DNA of 64,000 nucleotides, taken from assembly GCF_000499525.1 (NCBI RefSeq), contig NZ_HG529407.1, positions 1 to 64,000 on the forward strand, given 5' to 3'. The notes beneath the pieces were generated by a model. The model was given only the letters and a program-made list of their open reading frames with translations. It was not told the origin of the DNA and ran no database searches. The number at the start of each line of letters is the position of its first letter. Position 1 is the stretch's first letter. Below, in pieces: positions 1-7,975 of this stretch. The position numbers and the translations under genes were made by a program. This DNA comes from Faecalimicrobium dakarense. Its GTDB lineage: Bacteria; Bacillota; Clostridia; Peptostreptococcales; Peptostreptococcaceae.

Positions 1-21
1 TTTTTTAATTTTATCCAATAG

Positions 22-40
22 ACCTATATAGGTTTTTTTT
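22..40 (+). terminator. Possible terminator of an upstream gene
   Basis: A short 12-base palindrome (22-33) is followed by a run of eight T. It would end transcription coming from outside the window before the asparaginase gene starts. The stem is weak and all of it is AT-rich apart from two G-C pairs, so this is tentative. Confidence 0.35.
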
Positions 41-86
41 GATATAATTTATTTATTATATATTAAAATGGTAGGAGGATACTATT

Positions 87-1079
87 ATGGCTAAAAAGAA
101 AGTTGCTATAGTTTTTACTGGTGGTACTATATCTATGACTGTAGATGAAAAAGTGGGTGCTGCTATACCAACTCTATCTGGTGAGCAAATAATGTCTATG
201 GTTACTAACATAGATAAAGTTGCAGATGTTGAAGTTCTTAATTTTGATGAAATACCTGGACCTCACATAACTCCAGAGAGAATGATGGAATTAAAAGATT
301 ATGTAAATAATTTACTTATAAGAGAAGATATATCTGGTGTAGTAATTACACATGGTACAGATAGTTTGGAAGAAACTGCTTACTTCCTAGACCTAACTAT
401 TACTAGTATAAAACCGGTTATAGTTACTGGTGCTATGAGAAGTAGTTCTGAACTTGGTTATGACGGTCCTAGTAACTTATCAGCTGCAGTTTGTACTGCT
501 ATATCTAAGGAAGCTGTTGGAAAAGGAGTTCTTATTGTTTTAAACAATGAAGTTATGCTTGCTTCTGAAGCTACTAAAACTAGCACTTTATCATTAAATA
601 CATTCCAATCTATTGGGTCTGGTCCTTTAGGTATAATCGATTGTAATGAGCTTGTTTTATATAAAAATGTATCTGATAGAACTATAATAGACACAGACAG
701 TGTTGAATCTAAAGTTGCATTATTTAAATCTGGTGTAGGAATGGATGAAGAATTTATAAAATTTGCTACTGATAGTGGATATAAAGGAATTATAATCGAA
801 GCTATGGGTAGAGGAAACATTCCTCCTAAAATGTACGAGGGCGTTAAATACGCTAGAGAAAATAACGTACCTGTTGTTATAGTATCTAGATGCCACTCTG
901 GTAGAGTGTTTGATAGTTATGGATACTTAGGTTCTGGAAAAGACTTAAGAAATCTTGGATGCATATTCGGTGGAGATCTTCCAGGTCAAAAGGCTAGAAT
1001 AAAGTTAATGTTAGCACTTGGAAAAACTAACGATTTAAATGAAATAAAAGACTTCTTCGAAAAAGGAATATATTACTAA
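87..1079 (+). CDS. L-asparaginase
   Basis: Hydrolyses asparagine to aspartate and ammonia. The 330-residue protein has the family's first active-site signature TGGTI at residues 11-15 and the second, HGTDSLEETA, at 89-98; the catalytic Thr and Asp of that block are T91 and D92. The length is normal for bacterial asparaginases, and no signal peptide is visible (the N-terminus is MAKKK), so a cytoplasmic enzyme is likely. The start is set by an AGGAGG ribosome site about 9 bases upstream. The gene stands alone, convergent with the helicase gene, and ends in a strong bidirectional hairpin. Whether it belongs to the type I or type II subclass was not resolved; the family call itself is firm. Confidence 0.93.
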   Translation: MAKKKVAIVFTGGTISMTVDEKVGAAIPTLSGEQIMSMVTNIDKVADVEVLNFDEIPGPHITPERMMELKDYVNNLLIREDISGVVITHGTDSLEETAYFLDLTITSIKPVIVTGAMRSSSELGYDGPSNLSAAVCTAISKEAVGKGVLIVLNNEVMLASEATKTSTLSLNTFQSIGSGPLGIIDCNELVLYKNVSDRTIIDTDSVESKVALFKSGVGMDEEFIKFATDSGYKGIIIEAMGRGNIPPKMYEGVKYARENNVPVVIVSRCHSGRVFDSYGYLGSGKDLRNLGCIFGGDLPGQKARIKLMLALGKTNDLNEIKDFFEKGIYY

Positions 1080-1086
1080 AATTCAA

Positions 1087-1122
1087 AAGGCTTATCTTAA
1101 AATGTTTTTTAAGATAAGCCTT
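1087..1122. terminator. Bidirectional terminator between asparaginase and helicase genes
   Basis: A perfect 16-bp stem (1087-1102 with 1107-1122) closes on a TGTT loop. Both arms end in A/T runs, so it can stop transcripts from both convergent genes. Confidence 0.85.
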
Positions 1123-1125
1123 CTT

Positions 1126-3168
1126 CTATATTTTCCATATCATATTTTTAGTTAAGCATAGTTTGTAATCAAATGTTCTTTCTCCATCACTAAACTTTGC
1201 TTTAATAAGATTATTCTCTTTTTGTACTACCGTGCCTTCTTTAAATCTCTTGTGATAGATTTTATCTCCTATTGTTATATTATCCATCTCTTCTTTTGTT
1301 GGAGCCTTTATATCGTCAATAAATCTCGATTTTGATACTTTCTTTCCATACTTATTTACAGGTGAGCTTATATATAGATTTTCTTCTGCTCTTGTTATTG
1401 CTACATACATAAGTCTTCTCTCTTCTTCAATTTGCTCTGCTTTCTTTTTATCATCATCTAAGTCATACGATTTTTCATGAGGTATAGTTCCCTCATTAGC
1501 TCCTATTATATAAACATTTTTAAATTCTAGCCCTTTAGCACTATGCATCGTTGTAAATATAACACCATCCGTATTTTTATTATGCTTATTATCAACTAAT
1601 TCACTTTTTACTCTTTCTATATGGTCTAGATATTCCTCTATAGTTTTAAAGTTTGTTGCAGAACTTTCTAATTCATTTAATATCTCTACTAATCCATTAG
1701 CTTTAATTTTCCTATTTGTACAGTAGTCTAATATATATCTATCATAATCTAAACTTGTCCTAATATAAGATATAGCATTTTTAGGATTTAAAGTTTTTAG
1801 ATAGCTTAAATCAATTTCTAAATCATTTATCGTTTTTATTTGATTTGGCTTTAGTTCACATTTATTTATAAGTGAATTTATAAAGTCTTTCTCATCTTTT
1901 ATCATATTTATACTGTCTCTTGATATATACCTAAATGGCTTGTTTATAATTCTAACCCAATCTTTATTAGAGTTAGGGTTTAGACCTATTCTTAAATAAG
2001 CTAGTATATCTTGAGATGCCCAGTGGTCATATATAGTGACTATTGCATCTTTTACAACAAAAGGTATTCTCATATCCATAAAAACATCTACCAATGCTCT
2101 TGATTGTATGTTAGTTCTATATATAACAGCAAAATCAGTATATTCAACATAATCTTTTTTTACTTCTTCTAATATATCTTTACCAATAAAAACAGCTTCT
2201 TCTTCTGAATCATCTGGCGAAATATAGTTTACTCTAGCTCCCAAACCTTGGTTGCATTTAATTACTTTTTCATATCTATTTTCATTTTTTTCTATAAGTC
2301 TATTAGCTACGTTTATAATTTCATCTTTTGATCTATAGTTTATATCTAAAAGTACCTTTTTTGTGTTTTTAAAATACTCTTCAAATTGTAGTAAGAAATC
2401 AGGTCTAGCTCCTCTAAATCCATATATACTTTGATCTTCATCCCCTACTACAAATATATTATCATTAGGATTTGATATTAATTTAAGTACTTCAAATTGA
2501 ACTCTGTTTATGTCTTGAAACTCATCTACTAAAATATATCTATATACATTTCTTACCATATCTAGTGCAGATTTATTATTTTGTAGCAAATGATATGTTT
2601 TTATTAACATATCATCAAAATCTATTTTATTTATTTGATCTTTATGTTCTTCATATAAATTATAGGCTTTTATAAATTCATCACTACTTAGTAATTCTGA
2701 TTTAAAATCTACTTTATCCATAAGTTCATTTTTTACATATGATATTTCATTTATAACTTGTCCTACAACTTCGTCATCTTCTCCATTTTCTACTTCTAAG
2801 CTTTTTAAAATTCCTTTTATAGCAAGCCTCTTCATTTTTTCATCAAGTATACTTTCAAGATTATATTTTTCAAAATATCTTAGTATCCTAAAAAATACTG
2901 AATGAAAAGTACCATATGTAACTTTATTCATTCTATAATCATTACTTAAGCTCAAAGCTCTATTTTTCATTTCTAAAGACGATGCCTTTGTAAAACTTAT
3001 TGCCAATATACTTGTAGGCTTTATATTTTCATTTACAACCATATTAGCTATTCTATATGTTATTACTCTAGTCTTACCTGAGCCCGGTCCTGCAAGTACC
3101 ATACAAGGCCCATCTATATGCTTAACAGCTTCTAGCTGATTTTCATTTAATTTATCTATACTAATCAT
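1126..3168 (-). CDS. UvrD/PcrA-family ATP-dependent DNA helicase
   Basis: Superfamily 1A 3'-5' DNA helicase. Visible motifs in order are Walker A AGPGSGKT (residues 26-33), motif II DEFQDINR, motif III GDEDQSIYGFRGA, motif V TTMHSAKGLEF and motif VI LMYVAITRAEENLYI. The last 50 residues (GDKIYHKRFKEGTV...) form the small Tudor-like tail found at the end of PcrA proteins, where it contacts RNA polymerase. At 680 residues it is shorter than typical PcrA (about 720-750), so it may be a second UvrD-type helicase rather than the housekeeping PcrA. The start has an AAGGTGG ribosome site. It is transcribed alone, and its expected role is DNA repair or clearing replication conflicts. Confidence 0.9.
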   Translation of the reverse strand: MISIDKLNENQLEAVKHIDGPCMVLAGPGSGKTRVITYRIANMVVNENIKPTSILAISFTKASSLEMKNRALSLSNDYRMNKVTYGTFHSVFFRILRYFEKYNLESILDEKMKRLAIKGILKSLEVENGEDDEVVGQVINEISYVKNELMDKVDFKSELLSSDEFIKAYNLYEEHKDQINKIDFDDMLIKTYHLLQNNKSALDMVRNVYRYILVDEFQDINRVQFEVLKLISNPNDNIFVVGDEDQSIYGFRGARPDFLLQFEEYFKNTKKVLLDINYRSKDEIINVANRLIEKNENRYEKVIKCNQGLGARVNYISPDDSEEEAVFIGKDILEEVKKDYVEYTDFAVIYRTNIQSRALVDVFMDMRIPFVVKDAIVTIYDHWASQDILAYLRIGLNPNSNKDWVRIINKPFRYISRDSINMIKDEKDFINSLINKCELKPNQIKTINDLEIDLSYLKTLNPKNAISYIRTSLDYDRYILDYCTNRKIKANGLVEILNELESSATNFKTIEEYLDHIERVKSELVDNKHNKNTDGVIFTTMHSAKGLEFKNVYIIGANEGTIPHEKSYDLDDDKKKAEQIEEERRLMYVAITRAEENLYISSPVNKYGKKVSKSRFIDDIKAPTKEEMDNITIGDKIYHKRFKEGTVVQKENNLIKAKFSDGERTFDYKLCLTKNMIWKI

Positions 3169-3340
3169 ATATTACCACCTTAAATTAGTTTCTTATCTTA
3201 GGTCACTAATTTATTATAATATATAAATCATAAAACTTATATAAAGTATCCTAAAATAAAAGCTCATATCTAATTGTAAACTAAAAAGTATACAGTGATA
3301 CATAGGTATATAAGTTTTCCATAGATTTTAAAATCAACTA

Positions 3341-3661
3341 CTATTTATCTTTATATAACTTACGTTCATATTCATCTACTAAATCTTCTAATTCCTTCAG
3401 TTCTCTTTCCATTTTCCTCTTATAGAAAAATGAACACCATGACCATGTCATATAAATTAGCGTTGGAATTGTCAATAGTGCAGTATATAGTAATTTTTCT
3501 GTCTCATTGTCTAGTATCCTTAAAACTAACCATCCTGCTGGTCCAATACATATAAGCGTTGTACATATAAGAACTATAATAGATAATTTCCTTTGTAATT
3601 TTATACTATCTTCAATAAGATTTTTGTTATATTCATCATTATGCAAAGACATCCCCCCCAT
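3341..3661 (-). CDS. Small two-helix membrane protein of unknown function
   Basis: A 106-residue protein that I do not recognise. It has a short polar N-terminus, two hydrophobic stretches (roughly residues 27-48 and 58-76) and a charged, probably coiled C-terminal tail rich in K, E and R, suggesting an inner-membrane protein with both ends in the cytoplasm. Two start codons lie close together (3661 and 3652), separated by a run of seven G; an AAGGTAGAG-like site precedes the first. It is flanked by AT-rich spacers with no clear partner. The lack of an overlapping better frame and the coherent topology support a real gene. Confidence 0.6.
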   Translation of the reverse strand: MGGMSLHNDEYNKNLIEDSIKLQRKLSIIVLICTTLICIGPAGWLVLRILDNETEKLLYTALLTIPTLIYMTWSWCSFFYKRKMERELKELEDLVDEYERKLYKDK

Positions 3662-3804
3662 TTCTCTACCTTTTTATATTTCTTTCTATTTCCAATTATT
3701 AACTAAATATAATTTTCTTAAATTTTCTATTCATATATATCATAAAAAGAGTATTAATTAAATATACAATGTATGAATGGTTAATTTTTTTGATTGAATG
3801 GTAA

Positions 3805-3842
3805 AAAAATAGCTAAAGATAATATTATCTTTAGCTATTTTT
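3805..3842 (-). terminator. Terminator of the CLC gene
   Basis: A perfect 19-bp palindrome (arms 3805-3823 and 3824-3842) with a run of T after it on the minus strand. The last codons of the CLC gene lie inside the stem. Confidence 0.8.
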
Positions 3843-5414
3843 AGTTTTACTACTTCTAGATAGTTTTGATATATCTTCTAATACCTCTGATGATGCTGAT
3901 TCATCTGTCATTACTACCATATAGTCACCAACATGTATTTTTGTATTACCTTTTGGCAGTATTTCTTTATTTCCTCTAGTAATAGATACGACTAGAGCAT
4001 TTTTAGGCCAATTAATTTCTTTTATATATTTACCTTCTATAAAACTATCTAATTCTATTCCTATTTCTAATAGTGTTTTACTGCTTGTTGATATTTCTGT
4101 ATTACCTTTCTCTTGCTTATGAAGTATTCTATCTAAAAGTTCTTCATATATTGGATTTGCATTTAATAAATCTGATGTTAACTGCGCTATTATTACTACC
4201 ATAGCTAATGGTAATAAGTGTTCAAATGTTCCCGTCATTTCTGATATAAGTAATATTCCTGTTATTGGAGCCTTTACTGACGCTGCAAAATGACCTGCCA
4301 TAGCAAGTACTACAAAGTTCATTAAGTATTCATTAGGAATTCCTAAGTAATTAACTCCAATTAATCCAACTATATTTCCTACTAACGCTCCTAATACTAG
4401 TAGTGGGAAAAATATACCTCCAGGAACTCCAGATCCAAAACTAATGAATGTAAAGATAAATTTTATAAATAAAAATATAAGCAATGTAGTTATAGTAAAA
4501 TTCATTCCCTTTAAACTCATTATAAGTTCATGACCTCCACCTAATAAAATAGGTGATATAATTCCAATTAATCCTGCTAATAAAAATGGTATTATTATTT
4601 TATATTCTATTTTCATTTTACTATTTTTAAATATACTTTGAGTTTTTAAAATTCCTGTATTAAATATTACTCCACTTATACCTACCATAACCCCTAGAAA
4701 AATTAATACCCAATAATATTTTAGAGGCATGATAGCTAGTTTTGAAAATTCAAGAGATGGTATTATACCAAAAAATCCTTTTGATATAAAATCAGCGCTT
4801 AAAGATGCTACCATTGCAGAAAGTAAAACAAGCGGTGAAAAGTTCTTATGTGCTTCTTCTAATGCAAACATAACTCCTGATAATGGCGCGTTAAATGCTG
4901 CTGATAACCCTGCACTTGCTCCACTTGTTATTAAATATTTTTCCTCATAGTCAAGCTTATTTAGCTTACTAGATACGCCTTGACCTATACAAGCTCCCAT
5001 TTGAACTGATGGACCTTCTCTACCTACAGATAGTCCTGCACCCAAACAAGCAACCCCACCAATAAATTTATATGTTAAAACTCTTAGCCAGTTCATATTC
5101 AATTTCCTAATAAGTGTTCCTTCAACTTGAGGAATACCACTACCACTTATCATTGGCTCTTTCTTTGATAACTTAGCTACAAAATATCCAAGTATCGCAA
5201 GTATTAAAAATACAAATGGTATACTGTATACATGAGATTTCGCAAATTTATATAAACTCATAAATAATTTCCCTAATTCACTTGCTAAAAATCTATTTAA
5301 TACTATTACTAGTCCCACTAGTATTCCTACGATTAATGAATCTATAACTATTCTATATTTAAGATTTTTTACTTTATTTAGTATATTAAATGTACTATTT
5401 TTAATGTGTATCAT
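3831..5414 (-). CDS. CLC-family chloride transporter with C-terminal RCK_C domain
   Basis: Membrane chloride channel or chloride/proton antiporter. The 527-residue protein carries the CLC selectivity signatures GSGIP (91-95) and GREGP (131-135); E133 is the expected gating glutamate. About 11 hydrophobic segments span residues 22-420. The tail (about 440-520) resembles a TrkA_C/RCK_C ligand-binding domain (it ends in a GDYMVVMTD-like strand), a common attachment in bacterial CLCs that may sense a small molecule. The intact GSGIP and GREGP motifs argue against the fluoride-exporting CLC-F subgroup. The gene is monocistronic with its own terminator. The start at 5414 has a GTGAGGG-type ribosome site. 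Confidence 0.9.
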   Translation of the reverse strand: MIHIKNSTFNILNKVKNLKYRIVIDSLIVGILVGLVIVLNRFLASELGKLFMSLYKFAKSHVYSIPFVFLILAILGYFVAKLSKKEPMISGSGIPQVEGTLIRKLNMNWLRVLTYKFIGGVACLGAGLSVGREGPSVQMGACIGQGVSSKLNKLDYEEKYLITSGASAGLSAAFNAPLSGVMFALEEAHKNFSPLVLLSAMVASLSADFISKGFFGIIPSLEFSKLAIMPLKYYWVLIFLGVMVGISGVIFNTGILKTQSIFKNSKMKIEYKIIIPFLLAGLIGIISPILLGGGHELIMSLKGMNFTITTLLIFLFIKFIFTFISFGSGVPGGIFFPLLVLGALVGNIVGLIGVNYLGIPNEYLMNFVVLAMAGHFAASVKAPITGILLISEMTGTFEHLLPLAMVVIIAQLTSDLLNANPIYEELLDRILHKQEKGNTEISTSSKTLLEIGIELDSFIEGKYIKEINWPKNALVVSITRGNKEILPKGNTKIHVGDYMVVMTDESASSEVLEDISKLSRSSKTKNS

Positions 5415-5810
5415 TTTTAAATTCCCTCACTTGCTCTATAATTATATATATTTTTGCATGAAGAATTTGTTAAATTACAGAAAAAATATAGTTTTATTAA
5501 TAAAAATCTATTTTTTATATAATTTAAATTTAACCTCTGAACAGAATACATATTATATAATTCCTATATATATTCTAATGGTATCTAATTCTTCTTATTG
5601 TTTGCTTACTCTTACCTCATTTAAATCCCTCCTAATATAATAATATGCTTATATTATACACTATATTAAAGATTAAATATATTGCTTACAAAAATGTTCG
5701 ATATAGTCTCTTATAATTAAACCATTGTCACTGTTATAAATATTACGGATTTTTATTGAAATTTAATTCCAATCACATAAAAAAGACTATCCATAATAGA
5801 TAGTCTTTAC
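5415..5810. other. Intergenic stretch between CLC gene and tRNA-Ser
   Basis: About 395 AT-rich bases without a credible gene. On the minus strand a good ribosome site (AGGAGGG, near 5627-5633) is followed by an ATG that reads only two codons before TAA, with a TATAAT box at 5653-5658 further upstream. This may be a remnant of a lost gene or a leader for the CLC gene. A plus-strand frame (5404-5640) is open but has no ribosome site and a biased, tyrosine/leucine-rich composition. The tRNA terminator is at the right end. Confidence 0.5.
5782..5808 (-). terminator. Terminator after tRNA-Ser
   Basis: A 10-bp stem (5782-5791 with 5799-5808) followed on the minus strand by a T run, immediately after the tRNA CCA end. 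Confidence 0.75.
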
Positions 5811-5903
5811 TGGCGGAGAAGGAGGGATTCGAACCCTCGCACCGGTTTAATCCAGCCTAATCCCTTAGCAGGGGATCCTCTTGAGCCGCTTGAGTACTTC
5901 TCC
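5811..5903 (-). tRNA. tRNA-Ser (anticodon GCU)
   Basis: Reading the minus strand, a 7-bp acceptor stem GGAGAAG/CTTCTCC is followed by D arm, an anticodon loop CTGCTAA with anticodon GCT, a long variable arm typical of serine tRNAs, and the T arm GAGGGTTCGAATCCCTC. The discriminator G and CCA are encoded. It reads AGC/AGU serine codons. It has its own promoter and terminator, so it is a single-gene unit. Confidence 0.95.
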
Positions 5904-5921
5904 GTATTAACTTATAAATAT

Positions 5922-5950
5922 ATAATATAATATTTTTTTAATAAGGTCAA
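5922..5950 (-). promoter_or_regulatory. Sigma-A promoter of tRNA-Ser
   Basis: TTGACC (5945-5950), a 17-base spacer, then TATTAT (5922-5927), placed 18 bases before the mature tRNA 5' end. It is a close match to the vegetative consensus in the right position. Confidence 0.75.
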
Positions 5951-5998
5951 CCTTATTTCATAAATTTGTATATTTTTATTTTATATATAAATTAAAAC

Positions 5999-6035
5999 AT
6001 AGAATATGATATAAGTTATTTATATCATATTCTAT
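5999..6035 (-). terminator. Terminator after the CooT/DUF3842/His-rich genes
   Basis: A perfect 16-bp stem (5999-6014 with 6020-6035), 5-base loop, followed on the minus strand by TGTTTTAATTT. It closes the nickel-related gene group. Confidence 0.7.
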
Positions 6036-6043
6036 ATTTAACA

Positions 6044-6337
6044 TTACATATGTTTTTTTGCTTCTATTAACATCTCATTAGCTTTTTGCATATATTCTAT
6101 AGCTTTTTCTATATGGCTAGCTGTTTCTTCTTTGCCTATTTCTCTAGCCTTTTCCACCCATTCTCTAAATCCTTCTTCATGAGTTTCATTATGGTTTACC
6201 CAGTGAAGTAATAGTATTTTTAAAGTTTTCTCATCTTTATTTTCAACCTCAGCTCCACGAGTATGAGTATGTTCATGGCAATGATCGTGATCATGGTCAT
6301 GACCGTGGTGATATCTTACAACATCTTTACTAAACAT
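6044..6337 (-). CDS. Histidine-rich small protein, probable metal (nickel) binder
   Basis: A 97-residue soluble protein. Residues about 9-26 are a His/Asp cluster (HHGHDHDHDHCHEHTHTR) of the kind used for Ni or Zn storage. The rest is a helical domain with HWVNHNETHEEGFREW, which I associate with small DUF8180-type proteins. It is the last gene of a group with a DUF3842 protein (15 bases upstream) and CooT, near a nickel-dependent CODH/ACS cluster. A role as nickel reservoir or chaperone for CooS or AcsB is therefore inferred, not shown. The ribosome site is TGGGGGA. No homologue with known function is recalled. Confidence 0.75.
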   Translation of the reverse strand: MFSKDVVRYHHGHDHDHDHCHEHTHTRGAEVENKDEKTLKILLLHWVNHNETHEEGFREWVEKAREIGKEETASHIEKAIEYMQKANEMLIEAKKHM

Positions 6338-6352
6338 TATTTTAATCCCCCA

Positions 6353-6769
6353 TTATTTTATATTAAATTCCTTTTTTATAACCTTAACTGCATCTTTTAT
6401 AAGTAAGGCTAATGGCTTATTTTCTAATCCTACTAATTCAATATTTTCAGGCATTATTGGAAGTAATATTTTTAAAGCTTCACTATCAACTATAGCTTCA
6501 CTTATTTTACAAGTTACTTCTCCCATCATAGAATTTGGCATAGCCATAGATATTGGCGATACTACTATATTTGCCTTTTTTACAGATGTCACAATTGCAT
6601 TTTCACCTGTTGCCCCTTTATTGGCATGAGCCTTCATCATTGCACTAGTTGCAATAGAATTTGTACCTAGTGCATATATATCTATATATGTAGGTAGTTC
6701 GTCTCTAAGATTGGATACTATCTGAGACCCTATTCCTCCACCCATTCCATCTATAACTGCTATTATCAT
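6353..6769 (-). CDS. DUF3842 family protein
   Basis: A 138-residue protein of the DUF3842 family, recognised by its opening IAVIDGMGGGIGSQIV and the central ALGTNSIATSAMMKA and GATGENAIV blocks. The glycine-rich start after a beta strand looks like a nucleotide-binding loop of a Rossmann-like fold. Its function is not known to me. It lies between cooT (23 bases upstream) and the His-rich gene (15 bases downstream), so all three are very probably cotranscribed. Linkage to CODH/ACS suggests a part in nickel handling or CODH maturation; this is inference from context only. Confidence 0.8.
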   Translation of the reverse strand: MIIAVIDGMGGGIGSQIVSNLRDELPTYIDIYALGTNSIATSAMMKAHANKGATGENAIVTSVKKANIVVSPISMAMPNSMMGEVTCKISEAIVDSEALKILLPIMPENIELVGLENKPLALLIKDAVKVIKKEFNIK

Positions 6770-6792
6770 ATGTTTATCCCCTAATACCTCTT

Positions 6793-6984
6793 TTAGTTAT
6801 TTTCTTTTATTATTATTTTATGGTCCATTAATCTTATTTCTTTTATTTCACCATCTATTATCTTTTGTTCCCCTAATAAATCTGTTAAATAAACTTTACC
6901 TTCATATGGATCTACACTTACTACATTATCCATTACTCTTTCTAACTTTTCATTTTTTAAAACATAAGCTGCTGATTCACACAT
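6793..6984 (-). CDS. cooT: CooT-family nickel-binding protein
   Basis: A 63-residue protein that starts MCESAAYVL and follows the CooT pattern: Cys at position 2, a VxxVDPYEGKVYLTDLLGE core and a C-terminal beta strand (IRLMDHKIII). In Rhodospirillum rubrum CooT is a small dimer that binds nickel through that cysteine and helps mature CO dehydrogenase. The gene has a strong GGGGAGGG ribosome site. It begins only about 36 bases after the terminator of the upstream lipM-like gene, so it probably lacks a full promoter of its own. It is followed by the DUF3842 and His-rich genes. Confidence 0.85.
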   Translation of the reverse strand: MCESAAYVLKNEKLERVMDNVVSVDPYEGKVYLTDLLGEQKIIDGEIKEIRLMDHKIIIKENN

Positions 6985-7020
6985 ATAAATCCCTCCCCAA
7001 AATGATTTCTTATTTAAACC

Positions 7021-7063
7021 AAAAAAGGTCTCTTCAGGTATTTCAATACACCGAAGAAACCTT
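7021..7063 (-). terminator. Terminator after the acsV/lip operon, before cooT
   Basis: A 13-bp stem with two wobble pairs (arms about 7025-7037 and 7051-7063) followed on the minus strand by six T. It lies between the lipM-like gene and cooT. Given the lack of space for a cooT promoter it may act as a partial terminator. Confidence 0.7.
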
Positions 7064-7148
7064 CATGATTTCAAAATTTATATTATATTTTACTATATTT
7101 TACTATATTTTGAGTATAGCACTTTATTTTATATAAAGTCAATTAATT

Positions 7149-7964
7149 TTATCTCTTTTTATTGTGTTCATCTGATCTGTATTTTTCATACAACTTATCT
7201 GTTAAGCTGATTTCATATTCACTTAATTCTTCTTCTAAAAATTCTACATTTAAGTGAGTTCCCATAGCCTTTATTAAATTTTCTTCTAATTCGTTTATAT
7301 CTACTTTTAATTTAGATTCATTTTCTATTCCACTAGCTTTTCTAGATGTAAATCTAATTAATCTCTCTTTTTTATCCTGATTTTCCATTTTTATTAATTC
7401 AAATAATTTATCTACATCAAAATCTAACACTATAGATCCATGTTGAAGTATTACACCATGTTTTCTACTTTGTGCACTTCCTACTACCTTTTTCTTATTC
7501 ATTGTTATTTCGTAAGAAGCATGAGCATTAAAACATGCTGCTGATAAATTATCTCTTCCTATTCTTTCTCCCGTACTTAAATTATCAGTATGTATATTAC
7601 ATAGATTTAGACCTTTTACTAACCCTTCACTTATAAATTTATAAGATAAGTTTATACTTTTATCCATTAATGGATTGTCTTCACCCACAATAACACTATA
7701 AGTTAGTTCATCTTCATGAAGAACTGCTCTTCCACCAGTAATCCTTCTAACACAGTCTACATTTAATTTTTTACAAGCTTCTAAGTCTATTTCATCTTCA
7801 AGCTTTTGGAAATACCCTATAGTTAAACATGCTGGTTCCCAAGTATAAAATCTTAATGTAGGTTTTACTTTTCCCTCTTTATAAGCAATTGTAATAGCCT
7901 CATCAATTGCCATATTCATAGCACCATTATATGTTTTATTTCTTATTACTCTCCACTGATTCAT
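7149..7964 (-). CDS. LipM-like octanoyltransferase / lipoate-protein ligase
   Basis: A 271-residue member of the biotin/lipoate protein ligase fold (BPL_LPL). Visible motifs are RRITGGRAVLH (73-83) and KKVVGSAQSR (158-167). A cysteine in SAACF (C144) stands where LipM-type octanoyltransferases carry their catalytic Cys. This favours transfer of octanoyl from carrier protein to the lipoyl domain of GcvH, though a lipoate ligase role cannot be excluded. It follows the two radical SAM genes by 11 bases, in an operon that would thus hold both the acyl-transfer and the sulphur-insertion steps. The start has a GGGGAGA ribosome site, and the gene ends at a terminator. Confidence 0.85.
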   Translation of the reverse strand: MNQWRVIRNKTYNGAMNMAIDEAITIAYKEGKVKPTLRFYTWEPACLTIGYFQKLEDEIDLEACKKLNVDCVRRITGGRAVLHEDELTYSVIVGEDNPLMDKSINLSYKFISEGLVKGLNLCNIHTDNLSTGERIGRDNLSAACFNAHASYEITMNKKKVVGSAQSRKHGVILQHGSIVLDFDVDKLFELIKMENQDKKERLIRFTSRKASGIENESKLKVDINELEENLIKAMGTHLNVEFLEEELSEYEISLTDKLYEKYRSDEHNKKR

Positions 7965-7975
7965 AAAATTCTCCC

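Noticed and set aside
458-820. Open frame of 120 codons antisense to the asparaginase gene
   Set aside because: No ribosome site, and the sequence is the mirror of well-conserved asparaginase codons.
3831-5414. CLC protein as a fluoride exporter
   Set aside because: It keeps GSGIP and GREGP motifs of chloride-type CLCs, and no fluoride riboswitch precedes it.
5404-5640. 78-codon plus-strand frame after the CLC gene
   Set aside because: No ribosome site, low-complexity Leu/Tyr/Ile composition typical of AT-rich spacer, overlaps the CLC start.
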